Notes: generated from the letters alone by a model not told the origin. A stretch of DNA of 64,000 nt from Isoetes taiwanensis (GCA_021234155.1 JAJEKV010000023.1:2658557-2722556), one strand, 5' to 3'. Positions 47,200 to 59,879 are shown, counted from the stretch's first letter. Numbers and translations are program-made.

Positions 47200-49550
47200 T
47201 CTTTTGGCTGTTGTTTATGCGAAGAGTGTGCAATTCGTAGAGTATCTAGTTCCAGCTTTGAGTCTTCAGAAATTTAACATTTAAGACATCAAGTTCTAAA
47301 GTTGAGCCTAGTAAAGAAATGTAACGTTTGGGACTGAATTGCCCAAGATTCCCTTTAGATCACTGTAAGATTTCCAAAAAATCCACAAAAAGTTAAGATA
47401 GTATTTAAGTAATTTGTTATATGGAAGTGTGTTCATTAGGATAGTATTTAATTCCAGCTTTAAATCTTCGAAAATTTAAAAGTCAAATTTCAAGATTCGT
47501 CGTGATTCTATCAAGATTTACTTGGAGTCTCCAATATGCCAGTGCAAATACTGTGCAGCTCATATCGTATCTAGTTCAAACTTGCAATTAAGGAGACAAT
47601 TCCCCGATGGCATTTGCTCCTACCATATGAATAGTGAGCAGTTTGTATGGTCTTTAGATCGAGCTTCAAATTTGGCAAATGTAAACATTGAGGCACCAAG
47701 TTATAGGTAGAACACTGCATATACATTGATCTTTCACTTTGGAAAAAGTAAACGTCGAGGCATTAACTTCTAGATAGATTATGGTTGTAAACATGTTGCA
47801 TGTTCAATATGTGAAATCTTATTTAGTTTAACCAAATTTATAATAACAGAATAGAATGATTTTTTATCGTTCACGGAGACCAATCGGCCCATGGGACCCA
47901 ATGAAAGTGACGTGGTATGTAGAGACAATCTACTTCAAATTATATGCTTTGAGAATTGCTATGCTCTAATAAAAATTGCACATATGTAACGTTAACCTTA
48001 TCTCTAATTAAGGAAACATTGGAATAGATTGTTAGCAGGCCACTTTGGCACAACATACAACGTGTGTTAAGTTAGCCTAGCCGCATAAGTAGTGCAAAAA
48101 TAGACAGCTTTTCGATTGAATACACAGCGTTCTCGTGAATTTTATTTTTGATACACATTAATACATTTTTAATTTCTCAAGGGTTGGCTTTAATTTTATT
48201 AAAGAAGTATGATCCACCTTTGACCAGAGCCCATCAATATTGAGGACAAAAATGCTCTTTTCAACCTCTCAAAACAAACAGTGTATTACTATTGGAAAGC
48301 AATCAATATGCACATAGTATTTCTATTTCTGTTAAAGGCTATCTGCCAAAGTGTCTTTGTTAGACACCCTTGACTTCATCAAACCTTTAAACAACATATA
48401 AAGTCCATTGGATCTTGATGGACATATGTGTATGAGGCAACATTTAGGAAAGAAAGGATGCACTACGTCAAAGTCCAAATCAAACCAAAATATCTCATAT
48501 ATAATATGCAACGCCCCTATAACCACAAAGGCCAGGAAATAAAGGATGCAAGATAGTTGGCACAAACTTATGATGCCTAGTTCGAGTCTTAAATTCGATA
48601 ATTTCAAGTTGTTATGAAGGTTCACAAAGATTTCCGTTGCTTAATATTCTTTTCCCCTAGAATCCTGAAAGATTGTCTTGGACCCATAGATTCCCACAGT
48701 AGTTTGTATGGTTCTATTTCGAGCTTCAAATTTAATATATTTAAAAATTATATGAAGATACCTTAAGATTCTCTAAGACTATATTAGGTTTTCTCTAGAT
48801 TCTTCAAGATTCCTTTCGTCAGTTTTGGGACGAAGGTTGTTATTCTCAAGATCCCTATTTCTCTTATGCTCGCATTGCGAGTCAACGTGAAACTTAAAAG
48901 ACAATGGATGCGAATGGGTGCACTTCTTATGGTGTCTACTCCGAGCTTTAAATTAATTATATGAAGGTTGTCCTGGATTGCTTAAGATTATCGTGGATTC
49001 TCCCTAGATTCCCTAGGATGGCATAAGGAACTCCCCAGGTTCCATAAGTTCTATAATTCTTCTTGATTACCGAAGATTGTTTAGTGTTTTCTTAAACGAG
49101 ATCCTCCTAAGATTCTTCGCGAAGAACCATCTAGATTTCATAAGAATCTGTCAAGATTCTCTTATCTTTTCTAGGAACTCCTATAGAGTTGTATGATTTG
49201 TAATAGCTAGAAATATAATCTCCACCAAATATAAACTAGTGTGATATATACACACAATCTCGAACTTTATTTAAAATCAAGATGTGAACAAATATATGAA
49301 ATCCTTATATGCAAATTGAAAGATTTCTAAATGCAAATTGAAAGATTTGTATCGAAGTGTGTGCTTGCTTAAGATAGTATCTAGTTCCACTTTAAGTCTT
49401 GAAGATTCAAAAATTTAGACATCAAGTTCTAAGTTGAGGCTAGGTAGGAAAGGTAATGTTTGGGATTGGTTGAGGCTAGCAAGATTGGTGACCTATGAAT
49501 ACCATTAAACCTCATGGAACTCAAACCCTAGCAAGTTAGGTGACCTATGA
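47200..49550. repeat. Degenerate repeat complex related to the AGATTC array
   Basis: A motif 'tatctagttccagctttgagtcttca(g)aaattt…catcaagttctaaagttgag' recurs near 47240, 47450, 47640, 48700 and 49390, mixed with clusters of AGATTC words. At 49450-49535 'tagcaag(a)tt(g/a)ggtgacctatga' is duplicated. A 62-codon frame (47522-47710) has no domain. Confidence 0.6.
47848..47902 (-). mobile_element. Short non-LTR element 3' end with pentamer tail
   Basis: 'acagaatagaatg' followed by ATTTTTTATCGTTCACGGAGACCAATCGGCCCATGGGACCC matches the conserved 3' end in reverse. About 50 bases of element remain. Confidence 0.65.
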
Positions 49551-49559
49551 GTTCCAACA

Positions 49560-52500
49560 ACTGATATGTGATTTAGAATTGTTAAAATCTTCAACAATGT
49601 CATTGCATTTTGCATAGCTTGTTTTGCATTAAAAAGCATAGTGCAATATTGAAATTCTTGATTATTGACAATTTAAAAAATTATAAACATCATTGCTAAA
49701 TTCTAAACAACATTGCTTTGACAACTAGCGTCGTATCCCAAGAGTGGCAACTACACGTTGGACTCCAGAGTGTGAGGGACTGGTAAAAATCTGCAATGCA
49801 TGTGAAAAAAAGGCTTTCACAGATTGCCACAATGCCAACTTGTTTTTCTTTTGTTGTTCGAATTATACCTTCTACTAACTATGCAAAAACGAATCCCCAA
49901 TCCTTATATTGACAATCAAGTTTAAGATAGAATCATAAAAGTCTAAACAACATGGAAAGTACAGGGAACACAAGTTGTAATGATGGGAAATAACAATGTT
50001 ATTTAAAAAGAAATAAACAATTAAAACATATTCTTAAAATGAGACTTCTTATAAGGATGTGCCACACTTACTGTGCATCTTGATTTCCCATTGAAAAACA
50101 AAAAGCACTTTGACGTCAAAATCGAAATGCTCGAAAAATAGCCTTCTGCACAACAATTTGAATGGTCATTCAATTTCAGGCTTTAAATAAAACTTGGAAT
50201 AGTCTATCCAAGTTTTACCATTTTATATTCTTCTGAAGTTGCAACTAGTTCCACTCTACCCTATCTGAAGTATCCCAGGCCTTAAGACGTGGATTTGTTC
50301 CAGCCAAATATCACTTGGATGCAAAATACAGACAACATCGAAGATAAGATAGATATCTTTGCATATCATAGAGCTTAATCATGGAACCCTATCCGAAAGG
50401 TCCAATTCACCCACCAAGATGTGCTGAACAAAGATGGATGATGCATGATTGCGATTGCAAGGTGCTGGAACAACTCAAATATGACATGGCAGGGGATGCC
50501 TGCAAATATATTGTAATTTGTATCAACAGCTTACTCAAGCATGTTTAATCCAAATTAATAACTAAATTAAATGAATTGGATACCTTTCCTTCGAGAATTG
50601 AGAATATAGTGACGATTCATTCATCGCCACTATATACCCCAACAAAAAACATCGATAAGATTGGAGTACATAGTATAGCCAAGCCAAACTATAATATCCA
50701 AACAGCCAATGAAGCTACACCGCAAATAAAGGACGAAAAAAATCATGTTGATATGGTTTAGGAAGAACAATATCTACTTTAATTTGAGAGCAATTCATTA
50801 GACGCTTAACATGAACATCTTGAAAGCGTATTTGCAATGGACAACACTGAAACCAAGAAACTTCTTAGCTTTATAGATTATCCTAATGAAGGAAATCACG
50901 AAAATTGATAAAATCCCACTTTTAAACGAATGTTGTGAGGCAAAAAGCCATCATGATTCACTTTGAAAGCCCCCGAATTGTCTATTTGTATCATAGAGAA
51001 CTTAAAGAATATTGGAATACATTCCCGCTTAATATTGGAATATTGTTCCCCGCTTAAAAGCATACATGAAACTATGACGAGAAACTTAAAAACATAGGAT
51101 GCGGATATAAAATCACCCGCTATAAAATTCTTCTGAGAGAATTTTTGTAATTCTTTCATACCAATTAGTGTCGTCAATAGAACAATGCTTTGTTCTTGGC
51201 ATTTTCATGTGCTCTAGAATATGAAGCTCAGCAATATTAACCATTCAATAACATCTTGATAACGATTTCATCCTCTTCACTTGAGAAAGGCAAGTGCAAA
51301 GCTTAAGGCCAGTGGACATTTTAAGAACTAGAGAAGAACTTGCACAGTAATGTAGTAGTCGAAATTGCATAGAAATAAATTTTGACTAACCTTTGTTCAA
51401 GAAACTTGGTTGCCTCAAGAAATTATTTGGGCTTGCCAAGCCGGCTTCTATTAAGAAATTTTAAGCTCGGGCATTTCTCCTATGCATTTCTTGCCTAAGA
51501 CTACACATTGAAATTGAAGCTTGCAAGGCCTTCTATTTGCAACTTACCTCGAAGATGCAGACCATCGAGTTGAATGCTATGCACCAAACAAGAATAAACA
51601 ATGCACACAATGGTCCTAGTGCTACTAAAAGTGGTAACCATACAAACTCGGTCATCAGTGAAGGTAAATTAATCTAATTCTCACACATATTTTAAATAGA
51701 TTGTTATTTGTCTACACACATTCCACGAATCACGGCTAATCGGAAAGGCGATATAGATAGGACACATTAACATAAAGTATATCAAAACATAAAGTAAATC
51801 AAAGGAGATACTGAACCTTAATGGTGGTCTAGAATCTCACTTACGACTCAAGATCAGCCACAAATAGTAAATCTTCAAATTTAAAGTGAAACAAAGGATA
51901 TGCCATCTTCTAGTTTCTTCAAATGTTGATAATAAGCAAAAGCCCGACAAAGGAATTGATCGACGGATAGACAGCCGGTTGGCTTTATAAGCCCCGACAG
52001 TCTTGCTCAAGAACAAATCTTTCCCTGACCCAAGCACAAAAATGCCCCCATATCTTAACTTGCGTGAGCAACGAAGAATGGGCTAAAGGAATGTAGGGAC
52101 TTTTCATTATGCTACAATCGAGACATGAAATCAAGTTTTTCAGATCGTGCTTACACTTAATCGTGTATTGGCGTTCTTAAATATCAAAAACAATTTCGAA
52201 AGCCTTTGCATCTCATAATGCAATACACCAATCCGAAGTTTCTATGCGGATAGTAGCATTACGTTTGGCGAATTTTGCATCATGTAAAGGCAAAAGGGAC
52301 TCCATACAAAATAAAGCCACTGAAATTGTAAAAATCATTATGAACCAAATGCAATCACCTAATGGGAATAAGTCCATCCATACTACCATCGATGATCGAG
52401 CCCCCAAAGCAAAAAATTGGCAACTCCAAATCAACATGGGTTCTTTCTTGCGGGGCGTTTACGGCGGGACAAATGACCACTCTTACGCGCACGCAACGCA

Positions 52501-52560
52501 AACATGCCCATCCTTGGATTTAGGGTTTACATAAACTGCATTTGTAAAGCACGAATAAAA
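49560..52560. other. No recognisable gene
   Basis: About 3 kb of AT-rich sequence with short frames (longest 93-96 codons, 50896-51177 reverse and 52244-52534 forward). No family motifs are seen. Because a kinase fragment lies just right on the reverse strand, decayed parts of the same gene may be present but cannot be read. Confidence 0.35.
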
Positions 52561-52573
52561 GTAATTCAATTAG

Positions 52574-52700
52574 ACAAACCTAGCTCCATTTTTGAAAGGG
52601 CATGGACATGTCGATGGGTTTTTTTGCCTGTGACTAATTTTGACAGAACCACCCCAAATGCATAAACATCCCTTGAATCTACGCAAGTACGCCAATCCAA
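52574..52700 (-). pseudogene. Receptor-like kinase fragment (subdomain IX)
   Basis: The reverse frame reads DSRDVYAFGVVLSKLVTGKK, the plant receptor-like kinase consensus DVY(S/A)FGVVL.EL(V/I)TGKK, which includes the conserved Asp of subdomain IX. Upstream and downstream kinase motifs (HRD, DFG, APE) are not readable nearby. A one-exon remnant of a broken gene is most likely. Confidence 0.6.
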
Positions 52701-52759
52701 AATCTTAAGGCTATAAAAAATATAGAAAATATGAGCCATCCTGTAGCATTTCATCCCAT

Positions 52760-53455
52760 ATAATTGACGGAATACCTATAACAAACTAAAAGTTATGTAT
52801 TGACAGAGTTCTAAAAGCCTCATTTGGAAAAAACCCTTGAAAAATACAATCAATGTCTTGGTTTTTGAGCAAAAATTGGATGGAAAACCTTGAATCAGGA
52901 ATGCGTGCAATCAAATCGACTGTATAAAAGCTTGATTCAGCAATACAGGGTCACGAAATTTTCAGAGCCATATTTGGGAAAAAATGATTGTTCTTGATGA
53001 TGCAGAGCCTGAATTTGGGTCTCTAAAATCCAAGGCCAAATGCCAATAAGTTTTCCAAATGGCGAAGCCCATCGGGTAGCTCCCAAGATGACATTACCGA
53101 TGCCACACACGGCCTCTGCTCCGATCCTTGCAACTGCGAACATAAATTCTGAAAGGAAAATCTTCGGTCCGCCCTGCCAGACGGTTGGAGCATCCTGGAT
53201 CCAGAACGCAGGTGACCGAGAGTTTACAGCGAATAGTAGGTTTGGAGCAGTCATCAGCATATCCTAGGTATATTCTAGCATGTACCTAGGATATGCCATA
53301 AACCCACATAAACAAGGGTTTGCCCCCCTAGGGGCAACCCAAAAAAAACCAAGAAACATATGTCAAGAGGAAATCTTTGAATGTTCAAAGAAAATACATA
53401 AGATCTTATGAGCATGGGGATGAGACAATAAAATTAAAAAAACAAGTGGACTTGT
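52760..53455. other. No recognisable gene
   Basis: A 107-codon reverse frame at 52937-53260 (ILGATRWASPFGKLIG) overlaps a 75-codon forward frame. Neither is recognised. They might belong to the broken kinase gene but show no motif. Confidence 0.35.
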
Positions 53456-53461
53456 CTAAGT

Positions 53462-53840
53462 TTAAGCTTTTGATATATATAATACATTCTGACAGACCTT
53501 CGCTCTCCGTCTTTTCCAAATCAACCACAGCAGCCAATCTCTGCATAAATGGAACGCCTGCTGCTTGGCCACCAGCCAACTGCTAGGAAACACTCCCAAG
53601 AGAATCTTCTGACTGCACAGTGAAGACCCAAAGAGGGCTCTCATCCAGGACCAAGCTGCCCCTACCTCCGTGCATAGGACAAAGCAGTGCTCAATGGTCT
53701 CTCGACGCCTCCCACATAAAGGGCATGTTTCTGCTACCTGAGGCTTGAACCTGTGGACTCAGACATTCACCCTGAGGCTACGGTGCAAGATTTGCCACAA
53801 AAGGGTACGGATTTTAGGAGGAGGCAATGTATTCCATGCC
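53462..53840 (-). mobile_element. L1-like element fragment with zf-RVT domain
   Basis: The reverse reading gives WNTLPPPKIRTLLWQILHRSL, then RFKPQVAETCPLCGRRRETIEHCF and, after it, ILLGVFPSSWLVAKQ and FHLCRDWLLWLIWKRRR. The CPLCG…ETIEHCF segment is the Cys-Cys-His zinc block of the plant L1 C-terminal domain. One in-frame TGA interrupts it. RT is absent, so this is a dead fragment. Confidence 0.85.
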
Positions 53841-53874
53841 CACTTCCACATGGCGAGCGTTTCAAATCTTGGTT

Positions 53875-54139
53875 ACCTAATCCCAAAACCTCTGCTGACA
53901 AAGTGGATAAATCTTCCATAATATCTGGAGTCATAATTGCCATGATTCGTGCTATACGAGACTCACGCTCCAAGGTTCACGCTTTGTGGCTCTGGGTTCC
54001 TTATGCCGTGTATTCACGTGGTCTCTTCTTCTTAGTGGTGTAGTTTTGGCTCTAGGCCCCTTGCCCTTGGACTCCTTTGTGTACCTTAGAAATAGTCCCA
54101 TTGCCTTTGGGCGCGCAGTGCAAAAAAAAAAAAAAAAAA
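53875..54139 (+). mobile_element. Candidate retroposon 3' end with A18
   Basis: Sequence ending 'gcctttgggcgcgcagtgc' is followed by 18 A at 54122-54139. It lies next to, but in opposite orientation to, the L1-like fragment. No coding part is recognised, so the class is uncertain. Confidence 0.4.
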
Positions 54140-54540
54140 CCAAAGAACACTCAGAGGAAAAAAAATGGGCACAATTTTTGGGGAGGAAAATTCTCAACAC
54201 GCAATGTGTGATGCATTCCATGGGCGTGCTCTTGTTGATCGATCTGTAAGAGCCTAGTAATTAAAAAAACTAGCAAAAAGGCGCAAACATAAGGCTCCGG
54301 CAAGATAGGCTTGGATTCAGTTTCTAATTAGAAAAGCATGTACTACTGTTAATTTGTAACTATTACGCTAGCCATTAAATTGAAAGGCTGGGGAAGGGAA
54401 AGAAGTGTTATTGGGATGATTGTTGCAATGGGAATGTAGTTAGGCAGAATATAGATAGGGAAGGGAATATAGATAGGGAAGGGAATATTGGCCGCATGTG
54501 CAATAGGAATGTAGTTAGATAGAATCTGTCCTATCTCATA

Positions 54541-54690
54541 TATATACTTGTACAGTTTGACAACATTCTTATTACTGCCACGGTTTTTTAACCTGGGCGG
54601 TAATAGGTCTGCTACGCTTTTCTTTTTGGTCCCATAGGCCGATTAGTCTCTTTGGACAATAAAAGCCTATTCTATTCTTAATTTCAGACT
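54541..54690 (+). mobile_element. Non-LTR element 3' end, (TATTC)n tail
   Basis: 'tatacttgtacagtttgaca.cattcttattactgccacgg' matches the 3' UTR of the 35690-38403 element from 38196 on, and continues to GGTCCCATAGGCCGATTAG, CTTTGGACAATAAAA and CCTATTCTATTCTTA. Truncated about 150 bases from the 3' end. Confidence 0.85.
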
Positions 54691-54699
54691 GAACAAAAT

Positions 54700-55085
54700 T
54701 TCTTTCATATTCTTAATTTATATTCTATTCTTTCAGTGATTATACCATAACAGTTAGCAGTTGTGTTATTTGAACAAAATACAAATGATTGAGTATGTAT
54801 GGAGTAACAAACATAAAATGTTCCCTAGTTTGAACTTGGCTTAGTTTCTTTACATGGAATGAGGATAGTTCCTTTCCACAGGATAATATGCAATATGTGG
54901 GGGAACACGAGACAAACAATATTGTACGTGGGGAACATGAGACAAACAATATTGGAAAAAAATTTGTTGGTCTTGAGTGCAAACTTCTATATCAAGGTCC
55001 ATGTTGTAAATAAACAATCCTTTTGCAAAACAAAAAAATATCAATGCATATGAAGTTAGCAATTAGTAGCATCATGGTGCTTCAG
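54700..55085. other. No recognisable gene
   Basis: AT-rich sequence with a local duplication 'gtgggg(g)aacacgagacaaacaatattg' at 54896-54953. Confidence 0.5.
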
Positions 55086-55093
55086 TCATGTTC

Positions 55094-55660
55094 CTCATTT
55101 AGAGGAGCAACCACATGCAGCCAATATATTAGACAATAACACAAATGGTCTAGCATCTTCTGGGTCAAGATCAGATAGATGCTCTGCTGTCTGATTTCCT
55201 CTTTCAATACCAACGTGGATTTCACATAATCACAACAAGGATCTCCAAGGTGTGGCACTAGGTTTGTATGGCATGCTTCCTATAATGGCCTCTGCCTCCT
55301 CGAGCCATTTTGTTTGACTGACAAGATCAATTATACAATCTTAATGCTCTAAATTAATGTTAAGATGATATTCACAGCATATAAAAATGAAGAGACGACA
55401 ACCTAAATCTACAAAACCAAAATGATTGCAGGCAGATATAATGTACACAACGTGACCCCATTAAGCATTATTCCATCCAGTTGCATCTTGCTTATTAAAT
55501 TAACAGCTCATTGACATTACCATACTGAGCATATGCTATGATCATTGTACTCCATAAAACGACATTTCGTCTAGCTATTTTTTTTAAAACTTCAGTTGCT
55601 TTCTTTAAACTTCCACATGGGCATACGTGTAGATTGGATGGCAGGATCTGAATCAAGCTC
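55094..55660 (-). pseudogene. PPR pseudogene with E-domain
   Basis: On the reverse strand, CGSLKKATEVLKKIARRNVVLWSTMIIAYAQ (55640-55520) is a PPR repeat pair. A shifted piece reads MQLDGIMLNGVTL. WLEEAEAIIGSMPYKPSATPW, IERGNQTAEHLSDLDPEDA and FVLLSNILAACG (55345-55110) form a recognisable E-domain, normally at the C-terminus of PLS-class PPR editing factors. Stops occur inside and between segments, and an upstream start is absent. This looks like a gene end in decay. Confidence 0.8.
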
Positions 55661-55664
55661 ACAG

Positions 55665-56215
55665 TTAACAATAATGGAATGCACATGATTACACAGCCAA
55701 AGCTCCTTTCTTGAAACAATCACTGTAGTGTCACGGCTTTCAGTTGCTACCAGTGACCCATCAAAAGCAACAACAACACATTATGACCGGATCGACAAAT
55801 ACGAATGCATTGTGAAAATAGAAACAAATCAACATTCCCTCACAAATTTTGAAATGCATGTTACAAAATCTTTGTATTGGTAGTTGCTCTGTATAATTCG
55901 ACCATCTCCTAGAGATAAAACCTTGAAGCTGTGATCCCGCGCACATGTTATAAGAAATAATGATTGTAACAACTGAAAACAATTTGAAGTAACATCCATG
56001 TTTTCTGCCCATGTTGTTGCTCCAATTGACAAACAAAGATTTAGAGTGATAGACCTGAAGGAACAGAGAATGTTATATTACTTGGACACTGACCAGACTG
56101 TTAGTCTCCAGAATCTTTGTTATTTCAACTTTGTGCACAATGCATTTAAAAATGTGCAATCTAGCCCACATAACTAATGCACAAATTTCCTTGTCTATCA
56201 AGAGGGCTATCGACA
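55665..56215. other. No recognisable gene
   Basis: A 91-codon reverse frame (55761-56036) has no recognised motif. It might be decayed sequence upstream of the PPR pseudogene. Confidence 0.35.
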
Positions 56216-56219
56216 CTTA

Positions 56220-56720
56220 CACCAAATCGGACCTTGCAGAAAATTGGTTTGACAGGTAATTTTCCAGCTCTTTAATCCTCTTGGATCTGCATAAGAATAC
56301 AAGCAAAGGCAGAATATCTCTTGGGTTGGACTCTCCATTACTTGGGACTATATCAACCACCTCAACAGAGAAATACCATTTGACTTCATGGAACCTATCA
56401 AAGAATAAACTTACAGGCAGCTTGCCGAGAGATTTGTTAAGACTTGTCTGGCTTCAAAATGAGAGTTATTGAATCACTAATTCTAAGTTTCAGTTATGTC
56501 CTGAGATAACTATTAACTAGAAGGGTGTTTCTCATCAGTCCAACAATAATTTTAATGCATCCATTGCTTGACAATTGAGTAAAGCTTGTAGTATTCACAC
56601 ACAATTGAACTTGTCTCCTAAAAACTTCAGCAGGGAAATACCTCACCCATTTGAGAATCTTAAGCTTAAGCTTATGCAATTGCCTGGAATTGGAGAGCTG
56701 CCAAACTATACTATGCCATC
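56220..56720 (+). pseudogene. Leucine-rich repeat fragment
   Basis: Forward readings LLDLHKN, LTSWNLSKNKLTGSLPRDLLRL (56370-56445) and, in another frame, SREIPHPFENLKLKLMQLPGIGELPNY resemble the plant LRR unit L..L(D/N)LS.N.L.G.(I/L)P. Broken frames and about 500 bases in length point to the remnant of an LRR protein. Whether it belonged to the kinase fragment at 52.6 kb is unknown, since that is on the other strand. Confidence 0.5.
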
Positions 56721-56729
56721 TAGCCACTA

Positions 56730-58005
56730 GTTTAGAGGATACTCATGTCTAGCCATTACTATGTTTAGTGGATAACTATGGTTGGGAACAAATTGGGCAT
56801 TGCTGAGACATGGATTCAATGCATGAAACGTTTTCAGATACAAAATTCAGAAACTTTAATGTGATTAGACAATGCGCTTTGAAAAAAGGAGAACAAGAGG
56901 TAGCAGAGTTCATAAATAAGGAGGAACAATGCTCTTGACATCTGTTACAACTACTTCTCATAGTAGATTTTACCAAAACTTACTGCTCGTGTGGACGATT
57001 GCACAATATTTGTCAGATTAAATACATTTGCTAGTACCCTGATGCTATAGAACCCATCTTCATCCACTAATTCCTGCATCAGATGCACAATAAAGAAGAT
57101 TCAGCTGAATATTCGCAGTTCAGATGTGCCAATATATACATTTGCAGTCTAAAATATTGAGAAATTGACTTCCACACAGTAAAAAGATACAAAAAAAGAA
57201 AAAAGATACAGGAAGATGGCATTAGGCTTGTTTGCAAGTAAAAGATACAGGAAAATGGCATTAGGCTTGCTTAGGACACTAAAAAGAGGAAATTATTGTG
57301 GTTTTAACTATCAAAACTAGCTTAGTGTCATACACAAGCGGATCAAAAGAAAGCTCAACAACTCATGGGGGGTTCACCTCAATATCCCGTACGAACCATC
57401 CGAGTTTAAGGAGTGGGGTTTTTTTTTTTTGAGTTTTTTCGCACGAAAATATATGGAAAGGGGTAGTTTTTTATCACATTTCACTCCTTTTTAAGCCGGT
57501 ATATTTCCGACATGGGTGTTTTCAAAGATTTTTTGGACCATATACTAAGGGATTTTTTGGCTACCCTAGGAACGCAGATGGCATATCCATATTGTATATA
57601 GGTGAATCCCGTAGGCAACAACCTCTATCTTGCACTGCGTAAAAGCAAATGAATCAACATGGGGAACAAATGACAACGCAGAAGGACAGAGGGGGAAATA
57701 CACCGAGATATACTATGAGAGGAAGCTAAGGAAGCCACATCACAGGAAAGACCAACAATTGAAGCAGATTAATGCTATCTTGCTTGCATATATGCTTGCT
57801 TTCTGCTTCAAAATCATGATATTCTTGGTACCTGTATGGCCATCTACTTCTAGCAAATATCTTTATAGCATGAAGACATAGAACATAAGCTTGTCCAAGT
57901 TTTTCAAGAGCTTATGTTAAAGATAGCATCAACGCCTATGAAATTGGGGCAATCCTTAGTGCTTTTGCACTTTGTTTAGTCTTACGTATTAATGGACTAA
58001 TTGTA
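56730..58005. other. No recognisable gene; small tandem duplication
   Basis: AT-rich sequence. At about 57195-57285 'agatacaggaa(g/a)atggcattaggcttg' is duplicated at ~45-base spacing. At 57365-57560 there is an unexplained sequence with runs of T and 'cgtacg'. No gene is recognised. Confidence 0.4.
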
Positions 58006-58009
58006 TCTT

Positions 58010-58075
58010 TTTATATTGGATCCCATAGACCTATTGGTCCCCATGCAGGAAAAAATTCAGTTAACTTTAAACCAA
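58010..58075 (+). mobile_element. Short non-LTR element 3' end
   Basis: GGATCCCATAGACCTATTGGTCCCCATGCAGG matches the family 3' end (GGTCCCATAGGCCGATTGGCCTC.GTGGA), followed by an A-run and 'attcagttaacttt', a degenerate tail. Confidence 0.6.
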
Positions 58076-58206
58076 TTCTCCACCTCACTGCACTTCACAT
58101 CAGTCCCCCTCCCTGCCTAAGATGAACCATTATTTGAAGGTGATAATTCTAAGGGATATATATCCTTAGTATAGTTGTAGAGAAAATTTTACATCTTGTA
58201 GCCATT

Positions 58207-59873
58207 TTCAATCTTCATAACAACAATGTGGTTTACCATCAATAAGCTCCGCCCACATACATCTCATTTGTTGAATTGATGGATAATGTACAGTAATATA
58301 TCCATCAATGCACCCTCTTTTAATAAACTTTTTTATTGTCAAGGTAATGTACTGCATGAGATTTGTTATACTCATTAACCCAAATTCCCATGCAAGCATC
58401 TTCAAGTCTAAATACTTCTAAGTGTCCACTTTCATAAGAGTGTGTAATAAACATAGCAATATCCTTCGATATGACATATCCAGGACCACCGGCATATGGT
58501 GGGAAGAACTTCTTCATCATTAGGCCACTCTTCATATGGAAGTGCCCATTTACCCCCTTCTCAAAACTTTAGAATGTTCATAAAACCCTCCCAAGTATAA
58601 TCTTGTTATATTTTTATGCTCTTTCAAAATATTTAATATAGCATCAACTCTAACAAAAGTATCATCGTCAGCTTTCATGATATAAGTGGTCGATACATTT
58701 CTAAGCCCATATTCACAAATGGCAAGAGTCTTGAAAGTCTGGTTGATAATTATCTATGAACGGGAGGACAACCACATCTTGAAAATAGTCTTCTTCTTTT
58801 TTAGCTGTAAATTTACTTCCAATTTTGAATGAAGGCCAACAAAGAATCGCACTAGGACTCTTATTGATTTAATTGATTGTGACTGCATCCATGTTTGTCT
58901 AATAGCCATTCTATCAAAGAAGTTGTTACATGCGGAAAGGATTCCAATAAATAGCTCAACATCCCTCTAGAATCAAATGGTGCCTTGAGCATCTCATTAA
59001 AGGGTGAATTACGTTGGAGGGTAAAGAGGATACATTAATAGCCTCAAGTTCTATACCCCCTATGGATAGAGTTCTTTTCTTCTTCTAGAAGGAACCCGGC
59101 CTAAAAGGGTGAGAGGCAATGTGCATGCCATCTAATTCAATATGGTAACCTTGGAGGCCAACAACTAGATCCAACTTAAAGACCATACCTTTAACAAAAG
59201 GAAAGAACGTCTTATTACCTTCAATCCAAGCTTCACATTGTAGCTTACCATCAACTAATTGATCCTTTTCAGATGACTGCCATCCTTCACAACGTTGAGA
59301 AGTTCCCCACGATCCACGAAAGCCACTTGCATTCATCTCAATAATGGATCTGTTGCTCCAATCTCCAACAATTCTAGGGTTGAGATGAAACATAATAGAT
59401 GGGGTTTGGCTAGTAGGGCCCATTATTTCTAGCTTAAAACTACGCCACATTTTCCCCACCACTGTTATAGATGATCCAATTGTAAGACCACAAGGGAGGG
59501 AGACATCACGACCTCCATCTACAATGTCATTTTGCAAAAGGATGATGTTTTCTAAGCACTGACTTGAGGAAGAAGCATGCAATGGATTGTTGAACCTTAA
59601 ACTTGATTCAATTTGGCCCAGGATCATTGCTCCAGCTACTTTAGCATTTATAAACATTTTCTTCAGTATGATATCTCCTTGATGCATTTTTCTTCCATCT
59701 TTACTTTGCACATACATTTTGGGATCCTTCAAAATGAAGGTTGAAGGAAATAATGACACTCTTCTTGCCTTTGGTGCTCTCAGATCTGACGTTTTTGCAT
59801 GCAAAAAAATCATCATTGCAAGGCAAAATCCCACGAGCAAAACATATTGTACAAAAACGGAGGTCGTCTTCAT
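58207..59873 (-). pseudogene. Broken, apparently intronless hydroxyproline O-galactosyltransferase (GALT-like) copy
   Basis: The reverse strand starts with 262 open codons (59873-59085): an N-terminal membrane anchor (VLLVGFCLAMMIFLHA), then the galectin-like region LPCGLTIGSSITVVGK and CEGWQSSEKDQLVDGKLQCEAW. This is the N-terminal half of plant enzymes that add galactose to hydroxyproline of arabinogalactan proteins in the Golgi. After the stop at 59085-59087 similarity continues without any intron: INVSSLPSN, KKEEDYFQDVVVLPFIDNY, TYIMKADDDTFV (catalytic acidic triplet DDD at 58662-58670), PPYAGGPGYVISKDIA, RLEDACMGIWVNEYN, and HYPSIQQMRCMW…GKPHCCYED at the C-terminus. Several frameshifts and stops occur. 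At about 555 codons it is shorter than the usual ~640-680. Lack of introns suggests retroposition, though no poly(A) is visible at its 3' end. Confidence 0.85.
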
Positions 59874-59879
59874 CTTGTA

